Notes: generated by a model from the sequence alone, not told the origin. A stretch of 37,317 nt of DNA from Methylococcales bacterium (GCA_009692395.1 SHZG01000004.1:1-37317); one strand, 5' to 3'. Numbered from the stretch's first letter, positions 26,131 through 35,232 are shown. Made by a program: numbers and translations.

Positions 26131-26157
26131 TTGGGTTACGGCTATCGCCTAACCCAA
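26131..26157. repeat. TTGGGTTA...TAACCCAA hairpin
   Basis: TTGGGTTA and TAACCCAA form an 8-bp perfect stem around CGGCTATCGCC. Dispersed repeats of this GGGTTACGGCTATCGCCTAACCC type occur in many bacteria (from memory). It ends one base before the stop codon of the gene on the minus strand, so it may act as its 3' structure, though no T-run follows. Confidence 0.6.
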
Positions 26158-26158
26158 T

Positions 26159-29100
26159 CTACAATGATTGCGTTACGCCTGTTGAAAGTAATGTTGCAAA
26201 ATCAGCCGCTGGAACAGGTTTACTACAAAAATAACCTTGATACATATCACACCCGTGTTCGCGTAAAAATGCTAATTGTTCCGCCGTCTCTACACCTTCA
26301 GCTAATACTTTAAAACCTAAATGATGCGCCATTGCAATAATGGTTGCGGTGATGGCCATATCGCCCGCTAAAAAGGGAATATCATCAATAAAGGTTTTAT
26401 CTATTTTCAATAAATCAACGGGGAAATATTTGAGATACGCCAACGATGAATAGCCTGTACCAAAATCATCAATAGCAAAGCGCACACCTTGTTCATGAAG
26501 ACCATTAAGAATAGACAGCGCGTGCTGTTGATTTTCCATTAAGCCACTTTCGGTGATTTCTAATTCCAGATACTCAACGGGAAAGCCTGACTCCAGCAAT
26601 ACTTGAGTAACCAGCGCGTTAATATCACTGCGGCTAAATTGATGCTCCGAAACATTAACTGCCAAGGTAATAGCAGGTAAACCTTGATCTAACCATTGCC
26701 GACCTAGCCTACAGGTTTCTCGTAGCACCCATTCACCCAGAGCAACAATTAAACCTGTGTCCTCAGCAAGTGGAATCAACTCACTGGGCATAATAAAACC
26801 ATGAATGGGATCATGCCAACGGACTAAGGCTTCGGCACCGATAATACAGCCACTATTAATGTCGATTTGGGGTTGAAAATAAACCTGTAGTTCTTGCTGT
26901 TCAATGGCGTGACGTAAACGAGCTTCCAATGCAATCCGTTCACGCGCTTTTTCGGTTAATTCATCAGAAAAATAAGCAAAGCAACCGCGTCCTGATGCTT
27001 TAGCATGATAGAGAGCCGTATCCGCATTATCCATGAGTGTTTCTACGGTGTGACCGTGCTGTGGATAAAGAGCAATACCAATACTAGCTCCGATAGTGAC
27101 ACTGTAATGTTCGACCAGTATAAAGGGTTGTTTTAAGCTAACAATAATATCATCAGCAACCCGCGCCACATTTTCATAATGGTTGATATTTTCCATTAGA
27201 ATGATAAATTCATCGCCCCCTAAACGTGCCACTGTATCCACTTCACGCACACAGGCTTTAATGCGTATTGCTACTTGTTGTAATAATTTATCCCCTGCCG
27301 CATGACCAAAATTATCATTAACGACTTTAAATTTATCTAAATCCATCATTAATACAGCCATCAGATTACCTGTGCGATGATTACTATCAATGCCGTGTTC
27401 GATGCGCATTTGTAGCAATCGGCGATTCGCTAACTGTGTTAAATGATCATAAAAAGCTAAGTTATTAATATGCTCCTCGGCAACTTTGCGTTCAGTAATG
27501 TCTTCCACCATTACCATAATATAATCGACTTCACTATTGGGCTTACGAACGCAACGCACGACTAACTTAGTGGGAATAATTTTGCCAGTGCGACTAACAA
27601 AACGTTTTTCTAACGAGTAACCATTAATCTCATTCGCTAACAAGCGTTCAAATTGTTCAACATTAGCAGCTAAATCATCTGGATAGGTCAGTTCAGCCCA
27701 CGTCATACGACGTAATTCTTGTTCTGAGTATTCCATCATGTCACATAAACATTGATTAATACGCATCCAGCCTTTTTCAGGTGATGTAATTGCCAAGCCG
27801 ACTAAATCCAATTCGTAAAATGCGCGTAATTGTTCTTCATCTTGTTTGCGGTCAGTAATATCAGTCGATATGCCACATAAGCCATAAATAGTGTCGTCAT
27901 CAAAGCGTAACGGTTGTTTGACAGTAAGATAGGCAGTACAACGAGAACCATCTTCGCTGACATTTACTTCTTCACGCGCGATACGCTCACCCTGTTCAAT
28001 GACACGACTATCATTAATATGTAAATTAGCGGCAGTGTCACTGTCAAAAAAATCGCTATCGGTTTTACCTATGATAGCGTCCAGTGGTTGCTTAAACAGT
28101 TCCCGCACTAAGCGATTCGCATACTGATAACGATAGTCTTTGTCTTTGATGTAAATATAGGCTTCAACATTGTCGAGAATAGTATTCAGTTTATTTTCAC
28201 TATCACGCAGTTGTTGTTCTACTTGTTTGCTCTCAGTAATGTCACGGGTAACAGACAATAATGCAGTGATATGACCATCACTATTACGCAAAGGCACGGC
28301 ACGAGTTTCCAGCCAGCGATATGTTCCCTTAAGCCCGCGTATTTCAAACTCAAGATTGCCAGACCCACCATTGAATACTTGTCTTGTTAATGCCATGAAC
28401 GCAGCCCTATATTTTGGCAGTACAATTTCTTGTATATTCTGACCGATGACTGACTGCTCAGAATCCGCTTCAATAATCGCCAAGCCAGCAGGATTCATCT
28501 GTAATAACGACCCGTTTGCCGCCAGTAACTTCAAACATTCAGGCTGTGTTTCAATAATAGTACGCATTTTTAGTTCACTTTCTTGCTGTGCCATCCGTGC
28601 TTGTTCGCGCTCAGCTTCAATCTGTGCAAGATTAACCTGCTTTTCTAATAACCAGCCCAATACACTGTTTTTTGAGGCAGTTGGGATTGAATTAGCCCAT
28701 AAAAAATCCTTGTTACCAAAATGAGAGATACAGAGTTGCAATTGATCCACAGAACAGCCCAACACGGCGTACAAAGCCCGATCGGCAAGCACCAGCGTCA
28801 ACAGCAATAGAAAACCAAAGACAATAAACAATATCCATAAGAGTGTTGAGGTACTTTCGGCGGAGCGAACAGTTTTTAGTGTGCGCTGCTCTATCATCAG
28901 ATTGAATTTACCGATGGGCTGCATCATGTTCGCCTTGGCTTGAAAATAAGTTGGGGAATATAACAACTCTATGGCTTTGCGGCGATTATCATCAGTGAGT
29001 GGTTGAGTGGCTTCGATTAACGCCATCGTGGCGAATTCATCGCGTATCAATTGATCGGAATTGTGCTTTACTTGCGCCAATTTAGCAAATTCTGCGGCGG

Positions 29101-29497
29101 TAAAATGAGCTTGCTGCATGAGTTCAAGCAAGGAAATTGACTCACCTTTAGCGCGTGGTCGGCGGTTGCCTGCCAACACAAAATCCCAATAAACATCTTC
29201 ATAGCTTAATGGACGTGGTCTTTTACCCTCACGAATGGCGATAATTTCCAGATAGTGCTGCTTGTAAATAGGATTACCCGTTGCCACATAACTGCGTACT
29301 GTGTTGGTGAGATCATCAGACGAATGGCGTAATTCATCTGCCAATAAAAATGCCTGCAAGCGCGACTCGTTAGCTAGACCTATCTCTTTTTCTGAGTGGA
29401 TATAAAAGCCAAGGCTAAGAGACAAGATGACAAACATCCCCAAGACTAGCCAAAGACTGCGTGTGAACCTCAATAAGTTTTTGTTGTACTTAGTCAT
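26159..29497 (-). CDS. Membrane PAS-GGDEF-EAL cyclic-di-GMP signalling protein
   Basis: Inner-membrane sensor of 1112 residues that may make and degrade c-di-GMP. TM1 (about 10-30) and TM2 (about 212-240) flank a mainly helical periplasmic domain. About three PAS/PAC modules follow (about 310-690; WMRINQCLCDMMEYSEQELRRMTW belongs to the last). The GGDEF domain keeps RLGGDEF (about 757) and an upstream RxxD (REVD), five residues before it, the product-inhibition I-site. The EAL domain keeps EALVRW (about 887), ELEITES, DDFGTGYSS (about 1008) and AEGVE, so both activities look possible. It is monocistronic by spacing. The signal is unknown. Confidence 0.93.
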   Translation of the reverse strand: MTKYNKNLLRFTRSLWLVLGMFVILSLSLGFYIHSEKEIGLANESRLQAFLLADELRHSSDDLTNTVRSYVATGNPIYKQHYLEIIAIREGKRPRPLSYEDVYWDFVLAGNRRPRAKGESISLLELMQQAHFTAAEFAKLAQVKHNSDQLIRDEFATMALIEATQPLTDDNRRKAIELLYSPTYFQAKANMMQPIGKFNLMIEQRTLKTVRSAESTSTLLWILFIVFGFLLLLTLVLADRALYAVLGCSVDQLQLCISHFGNKDFLWANSIPTASKNSVLGWLLEKQVNLAQIEAEREQARMAQQESELKMRTIIETQPECLKLLAANGSLLQMNPAGLAIIEADSEQSVIGQNIQEIVLPKYRAAFMALTRQVFNGGSGNLEFEIRGLKGTYRWLETRAVPLRNSDGHITALLSVTRDITESKQVEQQLRDSENKLNTILDNVEAYIYIKDKDYRYQYANRLVRELFKQPLDAIIGKTDSDFFDSDTAANLHINDSRVIEQGERIAREEVNVSEDGSRCTAYLTVKQPLRFDDDTIYGLCGISTDITDRKQDEEQLRAFYELDLVGLAITSPEKGWMRINQCLCDMMEYSEQELRRMTWAELTYPDDLAANVEQFERLLANEINGYSLEKRFVSRTGKIIPTKLVVRCVRKPNSEVDYIMVMVEDITERKVAEEHINNLAFYDHLTQLANRRLLQMRIEHGIDSNHRTGNLMAVLMMDLDKFKVVNDNFGHAAGDKLLQQVAIRIKACVREVDTVARLGGDEFIILMENINHYENVARVADDIIVSLKQPFILVEHYSVTIGASIGIALYPQHGHTVETLMDNADTALYHAKASGRGCFAYFSDELTEKARERIALEARLRHAIEQQELQVYFQPQIDINSGCIIGAEALVRWHDPIHGFIMPSELIPLAEDTGLIVALGEWVLRETCRLGRQWLDQGLPAITLAVNVSEHQFSRSDINALVTQVLLESGFPVEYLELEITESGLMENQQHALSILNGLHEQGVRFAIDDFGTGYSSLAYLKYFPVDLLKIDKTFIDDIPFLAGDMAITATIIAMAHHLGFKVLAEGVETAEQLAFLREHGCDMYQGYFCSKPVPAADFATLLSTGVTQSL

Positions 29498-29596
29498 TTA
29501 GTGTTTGATTAGTGAGTAATGGGTACAATGTAAAAGACGCTGCATTACAACGTCTCCACAATACCCATTGTTCATGGACAATATCAATATATTACT

Positions 29597-30922
29597 CTAA
29601 CGCCGATTACGTCTGCGCCAAACAAAAAAGCCTGTCACCAGTAATAACACAGGCACAATAATTAAAAAGCCAAAGCTCAGCACTGCAATCGCGGTTGGAC
29701 TTAATTGTAAATTCCCATCGGGTGTCGTTGTAGAGGGAATATCAATAAATTTATCATCATGAATCAGCCAGTTCACTAGCCTTAAACCCATGTCTAAATT
29801 GCCAACATTGCCGATATAAGTATTCGATAAAAAGTCGCCATCACCCACCACGACAATACGCTGTTCGGTATTTTTAATCGGTCGAGTTAACGCGTAAGCA
29901 AAATTTAACGGCCCTGATCGCTCAACACTGCCTGCATCAAAGCGGATTTTTCCTGATACCACCTCTGTTTCTGTCCACGACTGTTTAGCACTACTCAATA
30001 AGGCTTCTGCTTTAAATGGACTGGTTAAAGCTGAATCCAAGGCGGCAGTCACAGGATAGACAGTGATAGTCTGAAAACCTTTAGTAATCGGATGCTTAGT
30101 ATATTCGCTTGCCAATACAAAACTAGGGTCATCAATGCCATACAGCTTGGATTGTCCATCAACTAAAACACCCGCTAATACACGAATACCTAACCAATCC
30201 AACACAGGATTTAGATGGGTATTATTAGGATCAGTCAGTAATAACAGATTGCCACCGTTGTCGATATATTGCTTAATGAGCGTCAATTCACCTGCCATTA
30301 ACGGCACAGCAGGTGCGGAAATCACCAGTAACTTAGAATGATCAGGAATTGCCTGCACAGTCGCTAGATTAAGTGGTTGGGCTTTAATTTTATGCTGATC
30401 CAAGGCTTTACCAAACGAGCCAAAATCACAATTAGCGATACCCTTGGCAGCCCGTTCACCATGCCCAGTTAAAAACGATACCCAACGTTCATTGGCATTC
30501 GCCAGTTGCAATAAGGCGTTAGTTAATGACGCTTCATCCATAAAAATTAAGCGTTCAATACGGCCTTGATAATCGATAAGAATGCCGCCTTCTGAACCGA
30601 TACTCAACTCACGGGTTTTTTCAGGGATAGAGGCAGGATCAATAAACGTTAAACTCACATCGGCTTTGTACTCACTATAACGCGCCACGAGTTGTTCACT
30701 TTGCCGCCGAATGGCCGCATCTTTTTTCAGGTACGCAGTAATTTGTACTTTATCAGACAGATTGGCTAATACTTTTTGCGAGGCTTCAGAGAGCGTATTA
30801 CTGGCATTACTGGTAATGTCAATTTGTTCACTAACCCGCTGTGTTAATGCCGCTAAGCCAGCTATTAAGGCTATGAATGCCCAGGTAAGCAGCGTATTTT
30901 TTAAGCGTGCTGGTAATTTCAT
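29597..30922 (-). CDS. GldG-type auxiliary protein of an ABC exporter
   Basis: A 441-residue protein with one N-terminal membrane segment (LLTWAFIALIAGLAALTQRV), a large periplasmic part and a C-terminal membrane helix followed by RRRNRR. The central region (KVQITAYLKKD, VSLTFIDPA, EGGILIDYQGR, YIDNGGNLLLLTDPN) matches the GldG/ABC-type auxiliary family seen in Bacteroidetes gliding genes and in many proteobacteria. Its ATG overlaps the upstream permease stop. What the ATPase-permease-GldG complex exports in proteobacteria is unknown to me. An alternative name is DUF4350-like protein. Confidence 0.82.
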   Translation of the reverse strand: MKLPARLKNTLLTWAFIALIAGLAALTQRVSEQIDITSNASNTLSEASQKVLANLSDKVQITAYLKKDAAIRRQSEQLVARYSEYKADVSLTFIDPASIPEKTRELSIGSEGGILIDYQGRIERLIFMDEASLTNALLQLANANERWVSFLTGHGERAAKGIANCDFGSFGKALDQHKIKAQPLNLATVQAIPDHSKLLVISAPAVPLMAGELTLIKQYIDNGGNLLLLTDPNNTHLNPVLDWLGIRVLAGVLVDGQSKLYGIDDPSFVLASEYTKHPITKGFQTITVYPVTAALDSALTSPFKAEALLSSAKQSWTETEVVSGKIRFDAGSVERSGPLNFAYALTRPIKNTEQRIVVVGDGDFLSNTYIGNVGNLDMGLRLVNWLIHDDKFIDIPSTTTPDGNLQLSPTAIAVLSFGFLIIVPVLLLVTGFFVWRRRNRR

Positions 30923-31671
30923 AGCCGCTCCTTGTCCAAACGGCGAATGCTGAGCAGTAGAAACAGGCTAATAAACAGGAAAAAATAGCTAATGTCAGCG
31001 GTATTAATTAGCCCGCTTTGAATGTTCTGAAAATGCCTGAGTATCGACAAATACGCCAACAACTCACTGTGTTTATCGGCTAAACCTGCCGACCAATCCA
31101 AAATCCACAGCACAAATAAGCCACCAAACGCGCCCATTGCTGCCACTGTCGGATGACTCGCCACACAGGACATGAATAAGCCGATGGATGCAAACGCACT
31201 AACTAATAATAATAACGCCAGTAAATTGGCAAACAATTTACCAAAATCCAGCGAGCCACCAATCAGTAACGATAAGGGCATCAGCGTAATCAGCCCGACA
31301 ATCAGGGCTAATAAACCTACACTGCCTAAGTATTTTCCGATGATAATCTCTGCATTAGACAGTGGCGCGGACAGTAACAGTGTCAGAGTTTTATGACGAC
31401 GTTCTTCACAAATTAACCGCATCGTTAATAGCGGAGTAACCAATAACAAAATAATCCCTGCGTTACCAAACAAGGGCGTAACCGTTATATCGGTCAAGCT
31501 AGGCGCGTTGTCCATCGTCGCCAATTGCGGTTGTAGCATGGTGAAATTTTCTACCTGCGTTAAAAATAAAAACGCCAATATGAATTGCAAAATGGCTAAA
31601 ATTGTCCACGCTAAAGGGGATAAAAATAGGGTTTTAAATTCACGGGCAGCAATGATTAAAATTAGGTGCAT
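30919..31671 (-). CDS. ABC-2 type permease, GldF-like
   Basis: A 250-residue membrane protein with about six helices. The pattern EFKTLFLSPLAWTI at the N-terminus, VTPLLTMRLICEERRHKTLTLLLSAPLSNAEIIIGKYLG in the coupling-helix region and a last helix ending in SIRRLDKERL is that of ABC-2 permeases of the GldF/NosY group. It lies between the ATPase gene and the gldG-like gene, overlapping the latter by 4 bases. A 33-base palindrome separates it from the ATPase gene upstream. Confidence 0.88.
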   Translation of the reverse strand: MHLILIIAAREFKTLFLSPLAWTILAILQFILAFLFLTQVENFTMLQPQLATMDNAPSLTDITVTPLFGNAGIILLLVTPLLTMRLICEERRHKTLTLLLSAPLSNAEIIIGKYLGSVGLLALIVGLITLMPLSLLIGGSLDFGKLFANLLALLLLVSAFASIGLFMSCVASHPTVAAMGAFGGLFVLWILDWSAGLADKHSELLAYLSILRHFQNIQSGLINTADISYFFLFISLFLLLSIRRLDKERL

Positions 31672-31694
31672 AGGTCACCAAGAAATTAAGAACG

Positions 31695-31727
31695 AGACCT
31701 GCGAGGTTTTAAAAACCTCGCAGGTCT
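31695..31727. repeat. Perfect 33-base palindrome between ABC ATPase and permease
   Basis: AGACCTGCGAGGTTTT and AAAACCTCGCAGGTCT are exact inverted arms of 16 bases around one A. The same 33-base plan recurs at 37097-37129, and a related shorter palindrome lies at 35287. It sits inside an operon, so the mRNA would contain a very stable hairpin between the two genes. Confidence 0.85.
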
Positions 31728-31745
31728 TTGTGAACGGTTGAAGCC

Positions 31746-32477
31746 TCATAAATCCTCCGCTAACGGCGTTTGCATAAGCTCAATAAAAATAGCTTCCAGT
31801 GATTTTTCCGCAGGTAGCTCCTCAATCCGCGCACTCAACACACAAGCCCCTTGCCGAATAATCAGCACATCAGTACACAACTCTTCGACTTCTGACAAAA
31901 TATGCGTGGAAAAAATAACCCCGTGTTCTTGCCCTAACTCGCGTATCAAATGACGAATTTCTATGATTTGTAACGGATCAAGCCCCACAGTCGGCTCATC
32001 GAGAATAATCACATCGGGATTATGTACAATGGCTTGAGCAATACCAATGCGTTGCTGATAACCTTTAGATAGATTAGCAATCAGACGGTCGGCAACATCG
32101 GTTAAGCCACAACGGGTTTCAGCTAGTGTCACTGCGGTGGTGATGTCCGCTTTAGGTACACCATGCAGTTGAGCGCAATAACGTAAAAACTCATTAACAC
32201 TGAGTTCTTTATACAGTGGCGGCGTATCAGGCACATAACCTAAACTGCGTTTAGCTAATTTAGCTTGTGTTTGCATATCAAAACCGTTGATATGAATCGC
32301 GCCACTGCTGGGCGCGAGATTGCCGCATAGCATTTGCAAAGTGGTGGTTTTGCCCGCGCCATTAACGCCTAAAAAGCCGATTATCTGCCCTTTTTTCAAT
32401 TCAAAACTGACATTATTAACGGCACACTGTTTGCCGTAATAACGGGTGAGTTGCTTGGCATTGATTAAAGTTGTCAT
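31746..32477 (-). CDS. ABC transporter ATP-binding protein, GldA-like
   Basis: ATPase partner of the GldF/GldG-like proteins. Walker A is GVNGAGKTTT, the signature is the LSKGYQQRIGIAQA variant typical of ABC-2 exporters, Walker B is VIILDEPTVGLDP, and the H-loop is FSTHILSE. The track ORF runs to 32603, but that part overlaps hflD and does not resemble an ATPase. Family members begin at MTTLINAKQLTRYYG, so I take the ATG at 32477 (243 residues). It overlaps the hflD stop by one base (TAATG), which suggests coupling to hflD. Confidence 0.93.
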   Translation of the reverse strand: MTTLINAKQLTRYYGKQCAVNNVSFELKKGQIIGFLGVNGAGKTTTLQMLCGNLAPSSGAIHINGFDMQTQAKLAKRSLGYVPDTPPLYKELSVNEFLRYCAQLHGVPKADITTAVTLAETRCGLTDVADRLIANLSKGYQQRIGIAQAIVHNPDVIILDEPTVGLDPLQIIEIRHLIRELGQEHGVIFSTHILSEVEELCTDVLIIRQGACVLSARIEELPAEKSLEAIFIELMQTPLAEDL

Positions 32478-33103
32478 TACCGTATCTGTTTTAATAACTG
32501 CTCTAATTCGGCTTGCATTTTTTTCCGCGCAAACAAAAACTTCCAGCGTGTTCCGCCGCATTGTTTCCATAACAACGCTGAACGAATACCCGCTAACAAA
32601 CACGCACGGATTTTATTAGCAATATCGGCTCTCTCTAAATAATCAGAGTCGCCGTTTACCATAATACGCGGCTGCAAGGTACTCAATGTTTCCTGATAGA
32701 CATTCCCCAGATTGGCAAATACATTTTCATGCAATAAACCAAATTGATCGGCTTGGATTTGCACTTTAACAATACCTGCTTGAATGGTTTTCAGCATTTG
32801 CGGTTCTTGCGCTATGCGATTTTCTAAAAAAACCAAAGACGCACAATAACGCGCTTGCTGTGGCTCGGCGATTTTATAACCTGTCATCTGCTCGCTTAGT
32901 TGTTCTAAGCCCAGTTTTAAATTAGTCAGCCCGCCATAAATATCCAACACACTGTCAGAATCTATTTTTAAAATACTGGTCATACTGGATTCTAGTGCGA
33001 CAGGCTCAGCTTTTCCCGTGGAAGCGAGTTGCTGAACTAAAGCGGCGGCTTGGGCGATGCCTGCTAAGGCGATGGTTTGATTGGTTAGGGTTTTAAGTTG
33101 CAT
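32477..33103 (-). CDS. hflD: High frequency lysogenization protein HflD
   Basis: Membrane-peripheral all-helical protein; in E. coli it binds phage lambda CII and lowers lysogeny. Its cellular role is unclear. Matches to HflD are QTIALAGIAQAAALVQQLA at the N-terminus, YGGLTNLKLGLEQL, LENRIAQEPQML and the C-terminal KIRACLLAGIRSALLWKQCGG. Length 208 compares with 213 in E. coli. In enterics hflD lies between mnmA and purB; here it leads an ABC exporter operon, and mnmA is not in the window. No cause for doubt about identity. Confidence 0.93.
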   Translation of the reverse strand: MQLKTLTNQTIALAGIAQAAALVQQLASTGKAEPVALESSMTSILKIDSDSVLDIYGGLTNLKLGLEQLSEQMTGYKIAEPQQARYCASLVFLENRIAQEPQMLKTIQAGIVKVQIQADQFGLLHENVFANLGNVYQETLSTLQPRIMVNGDSDYLERADIANKIRACLLAGIRSALLWKQCGGTRWKFLFARKKMQAELEQLLKQIR

Positions 33104-33139
33104 AGAATCTCGATTAAAACTTGTTGATTGCTTAAACTC

Positions 33140-33159
33140 GGTGCAGATAAATCTGCACC
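33140..33159. repeat. Perfect palindrome upstream of hflD
   Basis: GGTGCAGAT and ATCTGCACC form a 9-bp stem with an AA loop, followed by TACATTTTA. Similar in arms to the palindrome at 24327. It lies about 37 bases before the hflD start on the minus strand, so it would fall in or near the leader. Confidence 0.65.
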
Positions 33160-33229
33160 TACATTTTATGCGTAATTAATACAATTAGGATGGCCTGAGG
33201 TACGAAGCCAATCAATCGCAACAGATGGG
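33160..33229. other. Spacer with a weak palindrome
   Basis: GGATGGCCTGAGGTACGAAGCCAATC contains GATGGC and GCCAATC arms that pair with one bulge. Such GAGGTACGAAGCC elements look like another dispersed repeat type. No gene is present. Confidence 0.35.
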
Positions 33230-34276
33230 CTATTTCCAATCTTCATGAGCCAGTTTGTGATAACCACGTTTTTCTATAAATTGCAGAAACTCTTTTTTAT
33301 CCGTTGTTGGAAATTCAACTTGTATTTCATCCGATAATTTTTTTAACATCATATCGCCAATTGAATCTGCAAATTTACCGCGTAGGGCTTTTTCATACCA
33401 TCGCAGTAAATCGCTTTCAGTGACTATGCTTTGGATTTTCGACTTCCAACCCAGTTGATTAAGCAAGGAAATGATGATTTTCTGCTCCGTATCTTTGCAT
33501 ACAATAACAATACGGTCGGCTGATACCGATGAAACGATGTTTTCTGCCAACTCTTCCGTTAAAGACAGATGTTTGATTTGTATCGCTAGACCAAAATTCG
33601 CCCCACGGTCAGCGGCATTGGTAACGCCAACACGGTTTATTCTGGCTTTAAGATTTATTGTCGTTTGCGCTGGAGTCAGTTGAATAACGCTTTTCGCAAA
33701 ATCGGAAAATTCGTTGAGAATATCAGTTTTATCAGGATTTATGCTAACGGCAACTGAAATTTCAAGTGCCTCAACTAGCGTGGCGAATAAAGCATAAACA
33801 ATAATTTCATACACCTTGTCGATACTTTGGCGTAATCCTGCTTCATGCCAAAATAGTGCCAAAAATTCGTCCAGTTTAAAGTTGCTTTTATCGTGTGTTA
33901 CACAATAATCCAAACCTGTAGTCATTTGATTAAAACGCTGTAGAAACTTGCGATAAATATAGGCTTCAACGATACCGTTTGTCGCTCTATTTTCTTTGCC
34001 AAGTATGTCTAAAACAGCGGGCGGAACGGCATTATCGTTAAAAACATCATCTTGATAACGTGCTGATGAGGTACTGGTTCTGCCTAAAAATTGAATACAA
34101 ATTACGTCGTGCCACTTTTTTGATTTTGTGCGATACGTTGTCAAATCTGAAAGTGTAATGTCTTGTTCTATTCGGTCACGATAAAGAATTTCAGCGATTT
34201 GTATGGATTTATCAAGATGCACCCGCGCTTTATCAATCACTTTATCTAATGCTTGTTTAGCTTCTACAGTATTCAT
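33230..34276 (-). CDS. Type II restriction endonuclease, HaeII family
   Basis: 348-residue protein whose ATG overlaps the stop of a C5 cytosine methyltransferase (ATGA), the classic restriction-modification layout. The runs ARVHLDKSIQIAEILYRDR, GRTSTSSARYQDDVF, DKVYEIIVYALFATLVE, AIQIKHLSL, SADRIVIVCK and RWYEKALRGKF fit my memory of the HaeII family, whose target is RGCGCY. The likely catalytic region is RVGVTNAADRGANFGLAIQIKH (D223, Q233, K235). My recollection is that relatives carry a few extra residues including an Asp between ADRG and ANFG, so this copy may be shortened there and possibly inactive. Cleavage target is inferred from family only. Confidence 0.78.
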   Translation of the reverse strand: MNTVEAKQALDKVIDKARVHLDKSIQIAEILYRDRIEQDITLSDLTTYRTKSKKWHDVICIQFLGRTSTSSARYQDDVFNDNAVPPAVLDILGKENRATNGIVEAYIYRKFLQRFNQMTTGLDYCVTHDKSNFKLDEFLALFWHEAGLRQSIDKVYEIIVYALFATLVEALEISVAVSINPDKTDILNEFSDFAKSVIQLTPAQTTINLKARINRVGVTNAADRGANFGLAIQIKHLSLTEELAENIVSSVSADRIVIVCKDTEQKIIISLLNQLGWKSKIQSIVTESDLLRWYEKALRGKFADSIGDMMLKKLSDEIQVEFPTTDKKEFLQFIEKRGYHKLAHEDWK

Positions 34277-35232
34277 ACTTCTAATTCAGGTAAGCGTAAT
34301 TGTGTTAGTTGTGCTTTAAAAGCCTTTTGTGCCTGTAACGCTTTTATCATTTCACCCGCTATCGCTTTAATCACAGGCACAGATACTGAATTACCTGCCA
34401 CTTTGCGTACACCTGAATAAGGCAACACAATTTTAAAATCATCAGGGAAACCTTGTAAGCGTAGCATTTCTCTAGCCGTTAAACGTCGCACACCATTAAC
34501 TACCAGATAGTTATAACTGCCGCCTGCTCTTAACGCGCACGAATAAGGCAATGCTGAAATATTACCGCCAATATTTTCATGCCATATTGACGGAAACGGT
34601 GGCGTTCCTTTTACGGCATTCAAGCGTTTTTGTTTGATAGTTTCAGACAGAAAATAACTAGGCTCAATAGCACCATCATTTTCTAATAGTTCGCTTAACG
34701 GTTGGTAATAACCTAACGGTGTTGGAAAATCAAAATGTACGGGTTGTAAAAAACCAACAATATAAATGCGCTCACGTTTTTGTGGTAAGCCAAAAGCTAA
34801 CGAATTAAATACACGGCTATAAACGGTATAGCCTAGATTTTTTAATTTTTCCAATATCACTGTAAATGTTTGACTATTATCGTGTGTCATTAGACGTTTG
34901 ACATTTTCTAATAAGAAAGCACGCGGTTTTTTAATTTCTAATATTTTTTCAATACTAAAAAATAATGTGCCGCGTGTATCGGCAAAACCTAAACCTTTGC
35001 CTGCAATACTAAACGGCTGACAAGGAAAACCCGCTAATAAAATATCGTGATTAGGAATATCACTAGGTGCAATTAAATTAATATCACCGTGTGGTATGTC
35101 ACCAAAATTGGCAGCATACATTTTTTGTGCATCGTTATCCCATTCAGAGGAAAACACATTTTCACAGCCGTGTGTTTCAAATCCTAAACGGATTCCGCCG
35201 ATGCCTGCAAATAAATCAATAGTTTTGTACAT
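34273..35232 (-). CDS. DNA (cytosine-5-)-methyltransferase of the HaeII-like system
   Basis: C5 methyltransferase of 319 residues with all main motifs in order: I DLFAGIGGIRLGF, IV GFPCQPFS (catalytic Cys71), VI LLENV, VIII QKRERIYIVGF, a target recognition region (about 200-265), IX RRLTAREMLRLQGFP and X GNSVSVPVIKAI. It precedes and overlaps the nuclease gene, so the methylase is made first. Single-gene size and motif order are typical of type II orphan or R-M enzymes; the neighbour supports R-M. Target is not readable from sequence; RGCGCY is inferred from the nuclease family. Confidence 0.93.
   Translation of the reverse strand: MYKTIDLFAGIGGIRLGFETHGCENVFSSEWDNDAQKMYAANFGDIPHGDINLIAPSDIPNHDILLAGFPCQPFSIAGKGLGFADTRGTLFFSIEKILEIKKPRAFLLENVKRLMTHDNSQTFTVILEKLKNLGYTVYSRVFNSLAFGLPQKRERIYIVGFLQPVHFDFPTPLGYYQPLSELLENDGAIEPSYFLSETIKQKRLNAVKGTPPFPSIWHENIGGNISALPYSCALRAGGSYNYLVVNGVRRLTAREMLRLQGFPDDFKIVLPYSGVRKVAGNSVSVPVIKAIAGEMIKALQAQKAFKAQLTQLRLPELEV

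Noticed and set aside
32478-32603. N-terminal extension of the ABC ATPase in the track ORF
   Set aside because: It overlaps hflD codons, is unlike any ATPase N-terminus, and the ATG at 32477 matches the family start.
33230-35232. Larger defence island around the R-M pair
   Set aside because: The flanks are hflD and glnS with only short repeats between; no further defence genes are seen.
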